A DNA stretch of 12,706 nucleotides, from contig JAEYXG010000094.1 in NCBI GenBank assembly GCA_023428585.1, positions 1-12,706 of the forward strand. Reading direction: 5' to 3'. A model generated the notes under the pieces. The model was not told the DNA's origin. It worked only from the letters and a program-made list of their open reading frames with translations, and searched no databases. The position numbers and the translations under genes are program-made. Below are positions 6,651 through 12,706 of the stretch, piece after piece. This DNA comes from Bacteroidota bacterium (lineage in GTDB: Bacteria > Bacteroidota > Bacteroidia > Bacteroidales > Lentimicrobiaceae). The number at the start of each line of letters is the position of its first letter. The first letter of the stretch is position 1.

Positions 6651-8516
6651 CTAACCTTGGTTTCTCATCTCCTTTGGACCAAGCATATTTCTGGGATCGA
6701 GAGCTTCATCCAATTCTTCTTTCGACATCAGCCTGTTTTCCAAAACCAGGTCATATACCCGGCGCCCTGTATCCAATGCCTGCTTGGCTAGCTTATTGGA
6801 TGCCTCATAGCCTATGATGGGATTAAGGGCGGTAACCAATCCTATGCTGTTGTATACCATGTTTCTGCATACATCTTCATTGGCGGTTATATCCTTGATA
6901 CAACGGTGATTAAGTGTACTCATGCCGTTCTTTAGCATCTCTATTGATTCAAAGAGGCAATGTACAATTATGGGTTCCATGACATTCAGCTCAAGTTGCC
7001 CGGCTTCAGCAGCCATGGTAATGGTGAGGTCGTTTCCAATTACGCGGAATGCAATCTGATTTACCACTTCCGGTATTACAGGGTTTACCTTGCCCGGCAT
7101 AATGGTGCTGCCCGGTTGCATTGGGGGCAGGTTTATTTCATTGAAACCTGCTCTTGGTCCTGATGATAATAAGCGTAAGTCGTTTGATATCTTTGAAAGC
7201 TTAACGGCAAGGCGCTTTATTGCAGAAGAGTACATGATAAAAGCCCCGGTATCCTGGGTTGCTTCTACCAGATTGGATGCCAATACAACAGGATAACCGG
7301 TTATATCTCTTAAATGAGCAGTTACTATCTCACTGTAGCGTGGATCGGCATTTATGCCTGTTCCAATGGCCGTACCTCCCATGTTGATTTCAAGAAACAA
7401 CTGTACATTCTGGTGCAGGCGGGCAATCTCCTCTTCCAGCATTACTGCATAGGCTTCAAATTCCTGCCCCAGTGTCATGGGTACTGCATCCTGCAATTGA
7501 GTGCGGCCCATCTTGATTACATGGCTGAATTCAGCGGCCTTGGCTTTAAAGGCTGCTATCAAATCAACCAATACGGCAGTCAGTTTTTTGTTGTTCTTCA
7601 ACAACGCAATCTTTATGGCTGTTGGGTAAGCATCATTTGTTGACTGCGAGAGGTTTACATGGTTGTTTGGGTGGCAGTATTCATATTCGCCGCGCTGATG
7701 TCCCATGATCTCCAATGCCCTGTTGGCAATGACTTCATTGGCGTTCATATTGGTGGATGTTCCTGCACCTCCCTGAATCATGTCAACTACAAAATGGTAT
7801 GTGTACTTGCCGTTCATTACCTCTTCGCATGCTTTGACTATTGCATCTGCCAATGGCTTGCTTAATAGCCCAAGGTCATGATTGGCTTTTGCTGAGGCCA
7901 TTTTTACCATGGCAAGAGCCTCAATGAACACCGGATGGAAGTTCAGCTGTACACCTGATATATTAAAGTTCTCCATGGCTCTCAGAGTCTGGATTCCGTA
8001 ATAATATTCATACGGTACTTCCCGGTAACCAAGCAGGTCATGCTCTTTACGGGTTCGGCCTGATTCGTACTGTGCGGCTGAATTTACCATGCGTGCGTTG
8101 GTCTGACGCATCCTTCGTGAAATGACTCTTGCTATGTTCGAAAAGACTTTCAAAGAAATGGAACCATTCTCCTCAAAGAATTTTCTTTCAAGCAACAAGG
8201 CTGTTGTTGGCATGGTTGCCCGGGCATTGGTTGAGTGGTCTGATTCATCAGTGAGCGATCCCTCTCCAAGAAAATCATATTTGCTGAAATAGCTTAACTT
8301 CTGTTCCCTGCCTATGGCTGTTTTTTTGGTTAGCTCAATATGCCCTTCATAAATAAGGAATATTTTCTCTCTGGGTGTGTGTTCACTGAAAAGGAATTCC
8401 CCTTCCTTATACCCGGCAGTTGTAATGGCTGCTGCAACAATGTCTAGTTCAGCATCATTTAATCCCTTGAAGAGCTCAATGTTTCTGATGAAACTGTTTA
8501 TCTCCTTGCGTTCCAT
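6651..8516 (-). CDS. aspA: Aspartate ammonia-lyase fused to an N-terminal cyclic-nucleotide-binding-type domain
   Basis: A 621-residue fusion. Residues about 10-118 form a CRP/CNB-like beta-roll: LFKGLNDAELDIVAAA (15-30), YKEGEFLFSEHTPREKIFLIYEGHIEL (36-62) and FLGEGSL (82-88). A helix at about 120-142 (FSNIARVISRRMRQ) takes the place of the CRP C-helix. A complete aspartase then starts near 156 with EHDLLGYREVPYEYYYGIQTLRAMENF. Superfamily motifs are intact: GGAGTSTNMNANE (249-261), QSTNDAYPT (291-299), GRTQLQDAVPMTLGQE (337-352), and GSTIMPGKVN (469-478), whose Ser470 matches the catalytic base. AGQLELNVMEP (505-515) and overall similarity to E. coli AspA (478 residues) favour aspartase over fumarase. 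The enzyme deaminates L-aspartate to fumarate and ammonia in the cytosol. There is no frameshift or stop at the junction. The sensor has His94 where the phosphate-binding Arg is usual. It lies 108 bases after the TPR membrane-protein gene on the same strand. Confidence 0.93.
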   Translation of the reverse strand: MERKEINSFIRNIELFKGLNDAELDIVAAAITTAGYKEGEFLFSEHTPREKIFLIYEGHIELTKKTAIGREQKLSYFSKYDFLGEGSLTDESDHSTNARATMPTTALLLERKFFEENGSISLKVFSNIARVISRRMRQTNARMVNSAAQYESGRTRKEHDLLGYREVPYEYYYGIQTLRAMENFNISGVQLNFHPVFIEALAMVKMASAKANHDLGLLSKPLADAIVKACEEVMNGKYTYHFVVDMIQGGAGTSTNMNANEVIANRALEIMGHQRGEYEYCHPNNHVNLSQSTNDAYPTAIKIALLKNNKKLTAVLVDLIAAFKAKAAEFSHVIKMGRTQLQDAVPMTLGQEFEAYAVMLEEEIARLHQNVQLFLEINMGGTAIGTGINADPRYSEIVTAHLRDITGYPVVLASNLVEATQDTGAFIMYSSAIKRLAVKLSKISNDLRLLSSGPRAGFNEINLPPMQPGSTIMPGKVNPVIPEVVNQIAFRVIGNDLTITMAAEAGQLELNVMEPIIVHCLFESIEMLKNGMSTLNHRCIKDITANEDVCRNMVYNSIGLVTALNPIIGYEASNKLAKQALDTGRRVYDLVLENRLMSKEELDEALDPRNMLGPKEMRNQG

Positions 8517-8624
8517 AATGTAAATTTTTATTTAATGGTTTAATAAGTTATTCAAGTGTTTTATTGAGTTTGTATTGTAGTAGGGTTATGTTGTTTTGTT
8601 TGTTATTGGTATTGTTATGTTTCT

Positions 8625-10316
8625 TTAATCAGATGTGGCTTTATCGAAGTCGGGCAGTTTTTGCTTGAAGCAATATTGGCTTATGACTGTATTGGCTTGT
8701 TTGAATCCAAGCTGTGATGCTCTGTTCCAATCAGCACAGGCACGGTCAGGCTGCTGTTGCTGATAGTAGGCTACCCCTCTGTTGTAATATGCTTCAGCAT
8801 AGTCAGGTTTCAGCGTTATTGCCTGTGTGAAATCAGCAATGGCACCTTTGATATCCATGTGTTTTCCTTTCAGGATTCCCCTGTTATTGTATGCAAGCAG
8901 GTATCGTGGATTTCTACTTATGGCAAGATTGTAATTCTTTACTGCCTCTTCATCCTTCCCTCCGGTATCATAATAATTGCCAAGGTAGAAGTAGCCGTGT
9001 GCCATGTCGGAATCTGAACGTTGCTTCTCTATTACATCACCCAATAATGTTGGCACATCATGCCAAACCCCGATTCTGTTCCATGTGGTTGCCATCAGAA
9101 GGATGGTTATTAAAACAGCTGAAGTGTATAGCATTCTAAGTGTTGAAGCTTGAAGTTCTGATCGCCTGTCCCATATACCGGTCATCCAATCTGCTATTAT
9201 TATAAGCAATCCCAGGTATGGAAGGTAGGTGTACCGGTCGGCTGTAATGAAAATTCTCGACCAGAAGAGCGGTAGAACCATACTGATGCTGAGTAGAAAA
9301 AAGAGGCTGCCAAAAAGATATAATCGCCTTCTTTTCCTTGCAAAAACGAGAATTGCAATCATGACCACCAATGCAAGCATTGGAGTATAGACCCACACGG
9401 GGAATGTGCCACTCAATGTTCCGGGGAAAGCATAAATGGCTGATAAGTTGATTGGGAGTATGAGCTTTACCAGATAGAATGATATGCCATAGAGTATAAG
9501 TGTCAATCTTTCTAGCAAAGAATAATCATCCTCCAGAATAGTAATGTGACCAAAAGATGCCGATGCTTTAATGGCAACTATTCCAAATATTATAGAAAAT
9601 AACAGAAACGGTATTTTCTCTAATATTGCCATGGCGGTGAACTTCCGGTTTCTGAAGTAGTCAATCAGCAACAGTATCAATGGAAAGGTTGCTGCCATTG
9701 ACTTGCTGAAAAGCGCAAGCAGTGCCCACAATAATGTAAGCAAGTAGTGGCCGGTTTTGCTGGTGTTCAGATATTTCTCATACTGTAAGAGTCCCGTAAG
9801 GAAGAATGCTGAATAGAGCAGCGAACTGCGCGTTGATATCCAAACAACCCCTTCCACATGCATGGGGTGAATGGCAAAGAGAAGGGCGACAATAAATGCA
9901 GGTTCAAATCTTTTGAACCACTGCTTCATTAATCTGAATACCAGCCATGTATTAAGCAGATGCAGCAGAAGATTTGTCAGGATATAGGCTGACGGAGTAT
10001 CGCCCGATAGCTTGTTGTTGAAGGCAAAGGTCAATACTGCCAGTGGCTGGTACATACCCAAGTGGAAGCTACTGAATATGTCTGATTTGCCTTGTGAACC
10101 ATATTCCGTAACATCAGGATCAGTAATGTATTCACCGTCATCCCAGCCAATCAGCATCTCGTTGCTCAAACTGCCGGCAAAGAGCATGAATGTGAGTAAC
10201 AGGAGTATTGTCACCAGCAGGTTTTGTATGTTCACAGATATCCCTCCGGGTAGCTTTACATAGGTGTCTGTAAATCCTGAAAAGCCTGTTTTTGCTTTAT
10301 TTTCCTGCCTTTTCAT
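8625..10316 (-). CDS. Multi-pass membrane protein with C-terminal TPRs, TMTC/PMT-like GT-C glycosyltransferase candidate
   Basis: The open frame extends to an ATG at 10484, but the ATG at 10316 is preferred. It leaves room for the divergent promoter, and a perfect -7 box on this strand ends 29 bases ahead of it. From there the protein has 563 residues. It has about ten hydrophobic segments. A first periplasmic loop carries GWDDGEYI (57-64), and later come HPMHVEGVVWIS (150-161) and ADRYTYLP (359-366). These are the signature positions of bacterial relatives of TMTC and protein O-mannosyltransferases, polyprenyl-phosphate-sugar-using GT-C enzymes. Two to three TPRs follow at about 438-545, including YLLAYNNRGILKGKHMD and YAEAYYNRGVAYYQQQQPD, presumably for protein contacts. 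Envelope protein or glycan glycosylation is a reasonable inference, but no donor or acceptor can be named. Such proteins are common and uncharacterised in Bacteroidota. Confidence 0.8.
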   Translation of the reverse strand: MKRQENKAKTGFSGFTDTYVKLPGGISVNIQNLLVTILLLLTFMLFAGSLSNEMLIGWDDGEYITDPDVTEYGSQGKSDIFSSFHLGMYQPLAVLTFAFNNKLSGDTPSAYILTNLLLHLLNTWLVFRLMKQWFKRFEPAFIVALLFAIHPMHVEGVVWISTRSSLLYSAFFLTGLLQYEKYLNTSKTGHYLLTLLWALLALFSKSMAATFPLILLLIDYFRNRKFTAMAILEKIPFLLFSIIFGIVAIKASASFGHITILEDDYSLLERLTLILYGISFYLVKLILPINLSAIYAFPGTLSGTFPVWVYTPMLALVVMIAILVFARKRRRLYLFGSLFFLLSISMVLPLFWSRIFITADRYTYLPYLGLLIIIADWMTGIWDRRSELQASTLRMLYTSAVLITILLMATTWNRIGVWHDVPTLLGDVIEKQRSDSDMAHGYFYLGNYYDTGGKDEEAVKNYNLAISRNPRYLLAYNNRGILKGKHMDIKGAIADFTQAITLKPDYAEAYYNRGVAYYQQQQPDRACADWNRASQLGFKQANTVISQYCFKQKLPDFDKATSD

Positions 10317-10345
10317 TCCTTTAATCTGATACTTCAAATATCTTG

Positions 10346-10353
10346 CAAAGGTA
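10346..10353 (-). promoter_or_regulatory. -7 box for the TPR membrane-protein gene
   Basis: The minus strand reads TACCTTTG followed by CA, an exact TAnnTTTG match. It lies 29 bases ahead of the ATG at 10316. If real, it excludes the two upstream in-frame ATGs (10388 and 10484), because they would precede the transcription start. Confidence 0.6.
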
Positions 10354-10374
10354 GTCTTTGCTTTCCTAATTTCG

Positions 10375-10382
10375 TACCTTTG
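10375..10382 (+). promoter_or_regulatory. -7 box for the GldN-like lipoprotein gene
   Basis: TACCTTTG exactly matches the Bacteroidota -7 consensus and is preceded by TTCG, a context seen again before the M16 gene. It ends 22 bases before the lipoprotein ATG. TTTG at 10357-10360 could be a -33 element, though its 14-base gap is short. The box is the mirror image of the one at 10346-10353. Confidence 0.6.
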
Positions 10383-10404
10383 ATCCATTAATAAAAAGAA
10401 TCGT

Positions 10405-10953
10405 ATGAAAAGATTGGTGTTTATCTTGCTTCTTCCTGTTGTTATGGTTTTTGCAGTTTCCTGCGGCACTAAAAAAGGTTCCATACTTACTGAGCGGATT
10501 CAATATGACGTTACCATTACCTCGCCTGAGAAAAATCTTGAATGGTGGATTCAGAACCTTGAGAATAACAAAAGGGAAATATTGGTCAAATCACTGGTGA
10601 ATGTCTCAAAGTCGGGTAAGAATAAGGTGTATGATGTTCTTACCTACAAGGAAATGACTGTTGAACAGATTGACGAGCGGTGCAAGCGTAAGGAGTTGAT
10701 GACGCTCACACGTGAATACCCGCCGTATGAAGAATTTGATACGTTGGTTACCAATGAATTGCAACTGTCGGATATCACCAAGATCCGCTTCCTCGAGGAG
10801 TGGTACCTGAATGAAGAAACAGGCCTCGTAACCAAAAAAGTCATTGCCATGTGCCCTATGCTGGAGAGTTATACTGAAAGCGGCGAATTGCGTGGACATT
10901 TGCCCCTTTTCTGGATTTCCTATGTGAAGAACTTCCCCCTTGCTGCAAAGTAA
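10405..10953 (+). CDS. Lipoprotein with a GldN-like C-terminal domain
   Basis: A 182-residue protein with a lipoprotein signal peptide: Lys-Arg start, hydrophobic 4-17, then lipobox AVSC with Cys20 as the lipidated residue. Position +2 is Gly. The mature part contains TITSPEKNLEWWIQNLENNKRE (38-59), and ends with IRFLEEWYLNEETGLVTKKVIAMCPM (127-152) and GHLPLFWISY (164-173). A Trp-Tyr/Phe motif, a strand-rich stretch ending in Pro, and a closing PLFW motif recall the C-terminal half of GldN/PorN, a periplasmic partner of the type IX secretion and gliding motor. GldN itself is about 300 residues and sits in a gldKLMN cluster, neither of which is seen here. It may therefore be a stand-alone relative or only a similar fold. 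The GldN link comes from motif memory, not a search. Confidence 0.7.
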   Translation: MKRLVFILLLPVVMVFAVSCGTKKGSILTERIQYDVTITSPEKNLEWWIQNLENNKREILVKSLVNVSKSGKNKVYDVLTYKEMTVEQIDERCKRKELMTLTREYPPYEEFDTLVTNELQLSDITKIRFLEEWYLNEETGLVTKKVIAMCPMLESYTESGELRGHLPLFWISYVKNFPLAAK

Positions 10954-11149
10954 CCTGTCTGTTTTTATCGTATGATGTCCCGGGAGGTGATTATTCTGCC
11001 TTTATCCCTTATTATGAAACTCATTCCCTCTGTTCATAACCGGCTGATTGTTATTGCTATTCCTAAATGAATGATCAAGAGCTTGTAATACTGATTGTTG
11101 CCTGTCAATTACATAACCCGATAGAAACTGCACTTGCTCTATTTTTTCG
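10954..11149. other. Intergenic stretch between lipoprotein and M16 genes, no gene seen
   Basis: About 200 bases hold no recognisable gene. A 32-codon open frame (10972-11070) overlaps the distant ATG at 11067 in an ATGA arrangement but shows no family features. No convincing terminator hairpin with T-tract follows the lipoprotein gene. Confidence 0.5.
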
Positions 11150-11157
11150 TACTTTTG
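11150..11157 (+). promoter_or_regulatory. -7 box of the M16 peptidase gene; also decides its start
   Basis: TACTTTTG matches TAnnTTTG exactly, is preceded by TTCG and followed by CA. It ends 17 bases before the ATG at 11175. It lies inside the possible N-terminal extension from the ATG at 11067, which argues that the extension is not translated. Confidence 0.6.
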
Positions 11158-11174
11158 CACCCTCAAATTCGATC

Positions 11175-12404
11175 ATGGAATACTTGTTTCATACATTACC
11201 TAACGGTATCAGGATTGTGCACCGTTGTACGGATACACTGGTAGGGCACCTTGCCGTAATGATCAATACCGGTACCAGAGATGAAGAATCTACTGAGGCC
11301 GGTCTTGCTCACTTTATTGAGCATATGATATTCAAAGGTACCAATAAGAGAAAGTTGCATCATGTGCTTGGTTATCTTGAGAATATTGGTGCCGACCTTA
11401 ATGCATATACTACTAAGGAAGAAACATGTATCCATGCTTCATTTATCGGACAATATTATTCCCGTGCCTTTGATCTCTTTGCTGATATCCTTACCAATTC
11501 AACATTCCCCGAAAAGGAAATTGAAAAAGAGAAGGCGGTAGTCATAGATGAGATCAATGGATATAAGGATACTCCTGCTGAAATGATATTCGATGATTAT
11601 GAAGAGATGATCTTCAGGGATCATCCGCTTGCGAAGCCAATTCTTGCAACTCCATCTGCAGTTAGGAAAATCAATAGAAAAAGGATTCTCTCCTTTATCT
11701 CACGTCATTATAATACTGACCAGATTGTGATCAGCTCAGTGGGCAATATTACCTTTAAAAAGATCATTAAGCATGCTGAAGCCTATTTTGGCGTAATTCC
11801 TCCCAATCTTCGCATTAAGAATAGGGTGCCGTTTAATGATTACCAGAAGAAGGATACGGTACTGAAGAAGACCGGCTTTCAAACTCATTGCATTATTGGA
11901 GGACTTGCCTATAGTTACGCTGATCAACGAAGAACGCCACTGGCCCTGCTTACAAATATGCTTGGAGGACCAGCAATGAACTCCCGTCTAAGCATGGCTT
12001 TGCGTGAACGCAGCGGTATTTCGTATAACATTGAATCGGCTTACACTCCTTATTGTGATACCGGCTCCTTCATGATTTACCTGGGAATTGACAATGGTTC
12101 ACTTGATAAAGCGCTGTATCTTGTCAACAGGGAACTCGGTAAGTTCAGAGATAAAAAACTTGGCACCATGCAGTTGCATATGGCAAAACAGCAGTTTGCA
12201 GGACAACTGGCCATTTCATTCGAATCAAATCTTAATGATGCACTCTCAATGGCAAAAAGCGTTCTTGTTTACAATACCGTTGATACGCCCGATATGCTGA
12301 TCAAAAAGATTCTGGCAGTATCTGCCACCGATTTGTTGGATATTGCCAATGAGATCATGGACCCTGCCAAAATGAGCAGCCTAATTTATCTCAATAAAAA
12401 ATGA
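11175..12404 (+). CDS. M16 family zinc metallopeptidase
   Basis: A 409-residue peptidase of the pitrilysin/processing-protease family (M16B-like size). The inverted zinc motif HFIEH is at 46-50: His46 and His50 bind zinc and Glu49 is the catalytic base. The third ligand Glu126 lies in VVIDEINGYKD, 77 residues after Glu49, the usual spacing. The C-terminal half has the substrate-binding region LRERSGISYNIES (276-288), including the Arg and Tyr conserved in the family. Such two-domain proteins usually act as homodimers on short or unfolded peptides. No signal peptide is seen, so it is probably cytoplasmic. The ATG at 11175 is chosen because the protein then begins directly with the typical LPNGIRIV strand and because a promoter box lies just upstream; an in-frame ATG at 11067 would add 36 residues without family features. 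The O-methyltransferase gene follows 128 bases downstream. Confidence 0.93.
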   Translation: MEYLFHTLPNGIRIVHRCTDTLVGHLAVMINTGTRDEESTEAGLAHFIEHMIFKGTNKRKLHHVLGYLENIGADLNAYTTKEETCIHASFIGQYYSRAFDLFADILTNSTFPEKEIEKEKAVVIDEINGYKDTPAEMIFDDYEEMIFRDHPLAKPILATPSAVRKINRKRILSFISRHYNTDQIVISSVGNITFKKIIKHAEAYFGVIPPNLRIKNRVPFNDYQKKDTVLKKTGFQTHCIIGGLAYSYADQRRTPLALLTNMLGGPAMNSRLSMALRERSGISYNIESAYTPYCDTGSFMIYLGIDNGSLDKALYLVNRELGKFRDKKLGTMQLHMAKQQFAGQLAISFESNLNDALSMAKSVLVYNTVDTPDMLIKKILAVSATDLLDIANEIMDPAKMSSLIYLNKK

Positions 12405-12488
12405 GCTGAAGTTAAATCATGCTGTCTTTTTAAAAAGGTTAGGCGTTATTATTCAGGGGTATGAGCGGTAATATTAAGCGGATATTTG

Positions 12489-12496
12489 TGTGTTTG
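12489..12496 (+). promoter_or_regulatory. Weak candidate -7 box for the O-methyltransferase gene
   Basis: TGTGTTTG followed by CA matches TAnnTTTG in all fixed positions except the second. It ends 11 bases before a first ATG (12508) and 36 before the chosen start (12533). The call is tentative. Confidence 0.3.
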
Positions 12497-12502
12497 CAAC
12501 CC

Positions 12503-12538
12503 AAATCATGGATCTAAGAAACGAATTAAATCATGGAT
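12503..12538 (+). repeat. 11-bp direct repeat carrying two ATGs at the O-methyltransferase start
   Basis: AAATCATGGAT occurs at 12503-12513 and again at 12528-12538, 25 bases apart. The first copy opens a ten-codon frame (MDLRNELNHG) that stops at 12538-12540, overlapping the second ATG. The second copy starts the O-methyltransferase. The repeat could be chance, a small duplication, or a leader peptide that affects translation of the main gene. Confidence 0.55.
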
Positions 12539-12706
12539 GAATTATTTGAAAAGCAGCAGTATCTGACAACCAATCGTTCATACGAGAAGTATGCCATTGA
12601 GTTTTCACTTCCTGATGATGATCTGATGGCTGAACTGATTCGCAGAACGCATCTGTCGTTTACTACCGCAGGTATGCTATCAGGGGTATTGCAGGGAAGA
12701 TTACTC
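12533..12706 (+). CDS. SAM-dependent O-methyltransferase, N-terminal part only
   Basis: Only the first 58 residues are in the window. They begin MDELFEKQQYLTTNRS and continue with DLMAELIRRTHLSFTTAGMLSGVLQGRLL (30-58). The pattern of an acidic N-terminal helix, then RxTHL, MLSGxLQGRLL, matches the region just before the SAM-binding IGTFTGYS motif in caffeoyl-CoA O-methyltransferase-like proteins (PF01596 type). The SAM-binding motif itself lies beyond the edge. The substrate cannot be predicted. In Bacteroidota a methyltransferase of this kind next to an M16 peptidase is, as far as I recall, a common neighbourhood; this is recollection only. Confidence 0.75.
   Translation, partial: MDELFEKQQYLTTNRSYEKYAIEFSLPDDDLMAELIRRTHLSFTTAGMLSGVLQGRLL

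Noticed and set aside
8582..8622. T/G-rich low-complexity stretch with repeated TTGTT between the aspartase and TPR genes
   Set aside because: Units are irregular and short, with no clear period. No promoter box for aspA could be found in it, and it looks like ordinary AT-rich intergenic DNA.
10317..10484. Longer start for the TPR membrane protein (ATG at 10484 or 10388)
   Set aside because: The first overlaps the start of the divergent lipoprotein gene. Both lie upstream of the -7 box on their own strand, and the extra residues show no family features.
10972..11070. A 32-codon frame ending in ATGA overlap with the ATG at 11067
   Set aside because: No family similarity, no promoter box, and the downstream ATG is itself unlikely to be used.
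12426..12437. CTTTTTAAAAAG after the M16 gene as a terminator
   Set aside because: It is a loopless AT palindrome without a GC stem, so it is not a convincing intrinsic terminator.
1..12706. CRISPR array, tRNA, rRNA, insertion sequence or phage module
   Set aside because: No regularly spaced repeats, cloverleaf-like sequences, transposase motifs or structural phage genes were seen on either strand.

Overview
The window looks like chromosomal DNA from a member of the Bacteroidota, most probably an environmental or anaerobic Bacteroidales-type organism. The evidence is moderate-to-low GC, promoters of the Bacteroidota TAnnTTTG type with hardly any Shine-Dalgarno sequence, a lipoprotein with a GldN-like C-terminus, and a SusA-like periplasmic amylase. 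The proteins also resemble Bacteroidota versions (two-lobed aspartyl protease with PDZ, TMTC-like TPR membrane protein). No mobile element, phage, CRISPR array, tRNA or rRNA was seen.

Layout. Positions 1-3649 hold three minus-strand genes: a membrane-anchored GH25 muramidase cut by the left edge, a secreted SusA-like GH13 amylase, and a secreted retropepsin-like/PDZ protein. A 144-bp divergent intergenic region follows. Next come two plus-strand genes, a cytoplasmic trehalose-synthase-like GH13 protein and purC, closed by a strong terminator at 6561-6596. Two minus-strand genes converge on purC: an aspartate ammonia-lyase carrying an N-terminal cyclic-nucleotide-binding-type domain, and upstream of it a multi-pass membrane protein with C-terminal TPRs. 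A short divergent promoter region (about 10317-10404) separates this pair from three plus-strand genes: a GldN-like lipoprotein, an M16 zinc peptidase, and the start of an O-methyltransferase cut by the right edge.

How the genes relate. The two GH13 enzymes suggest alpha-glucan handling on both sides of the inner membrane: the secreted one would cleave starch or maltodextrins, and the cytoplasmic one looks like a diverged trehalose synthase with several active-site-motif changes. The rest look like independent housekeeping units: purine synthesis, aspartate deamination, envelope glycosylation, proteolysis and methyl transfer. No obvious multi-gene system spans the window.

The observation most worth following is the fusion of a CRP-like sensor domain to a full aspartase. 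The sensor has His where the phosphate-contacting Arg usually sits, which suggests a ligand-regulated aspartase whose ligand may not be cAMP. Other points are the active-site drift in the TreS-like protein, an odd-centred palindrome over the amylase promoter, two back-to-back promoter boxes, and a direct repeat carrying two ATGs at the O-methyltransferase start.
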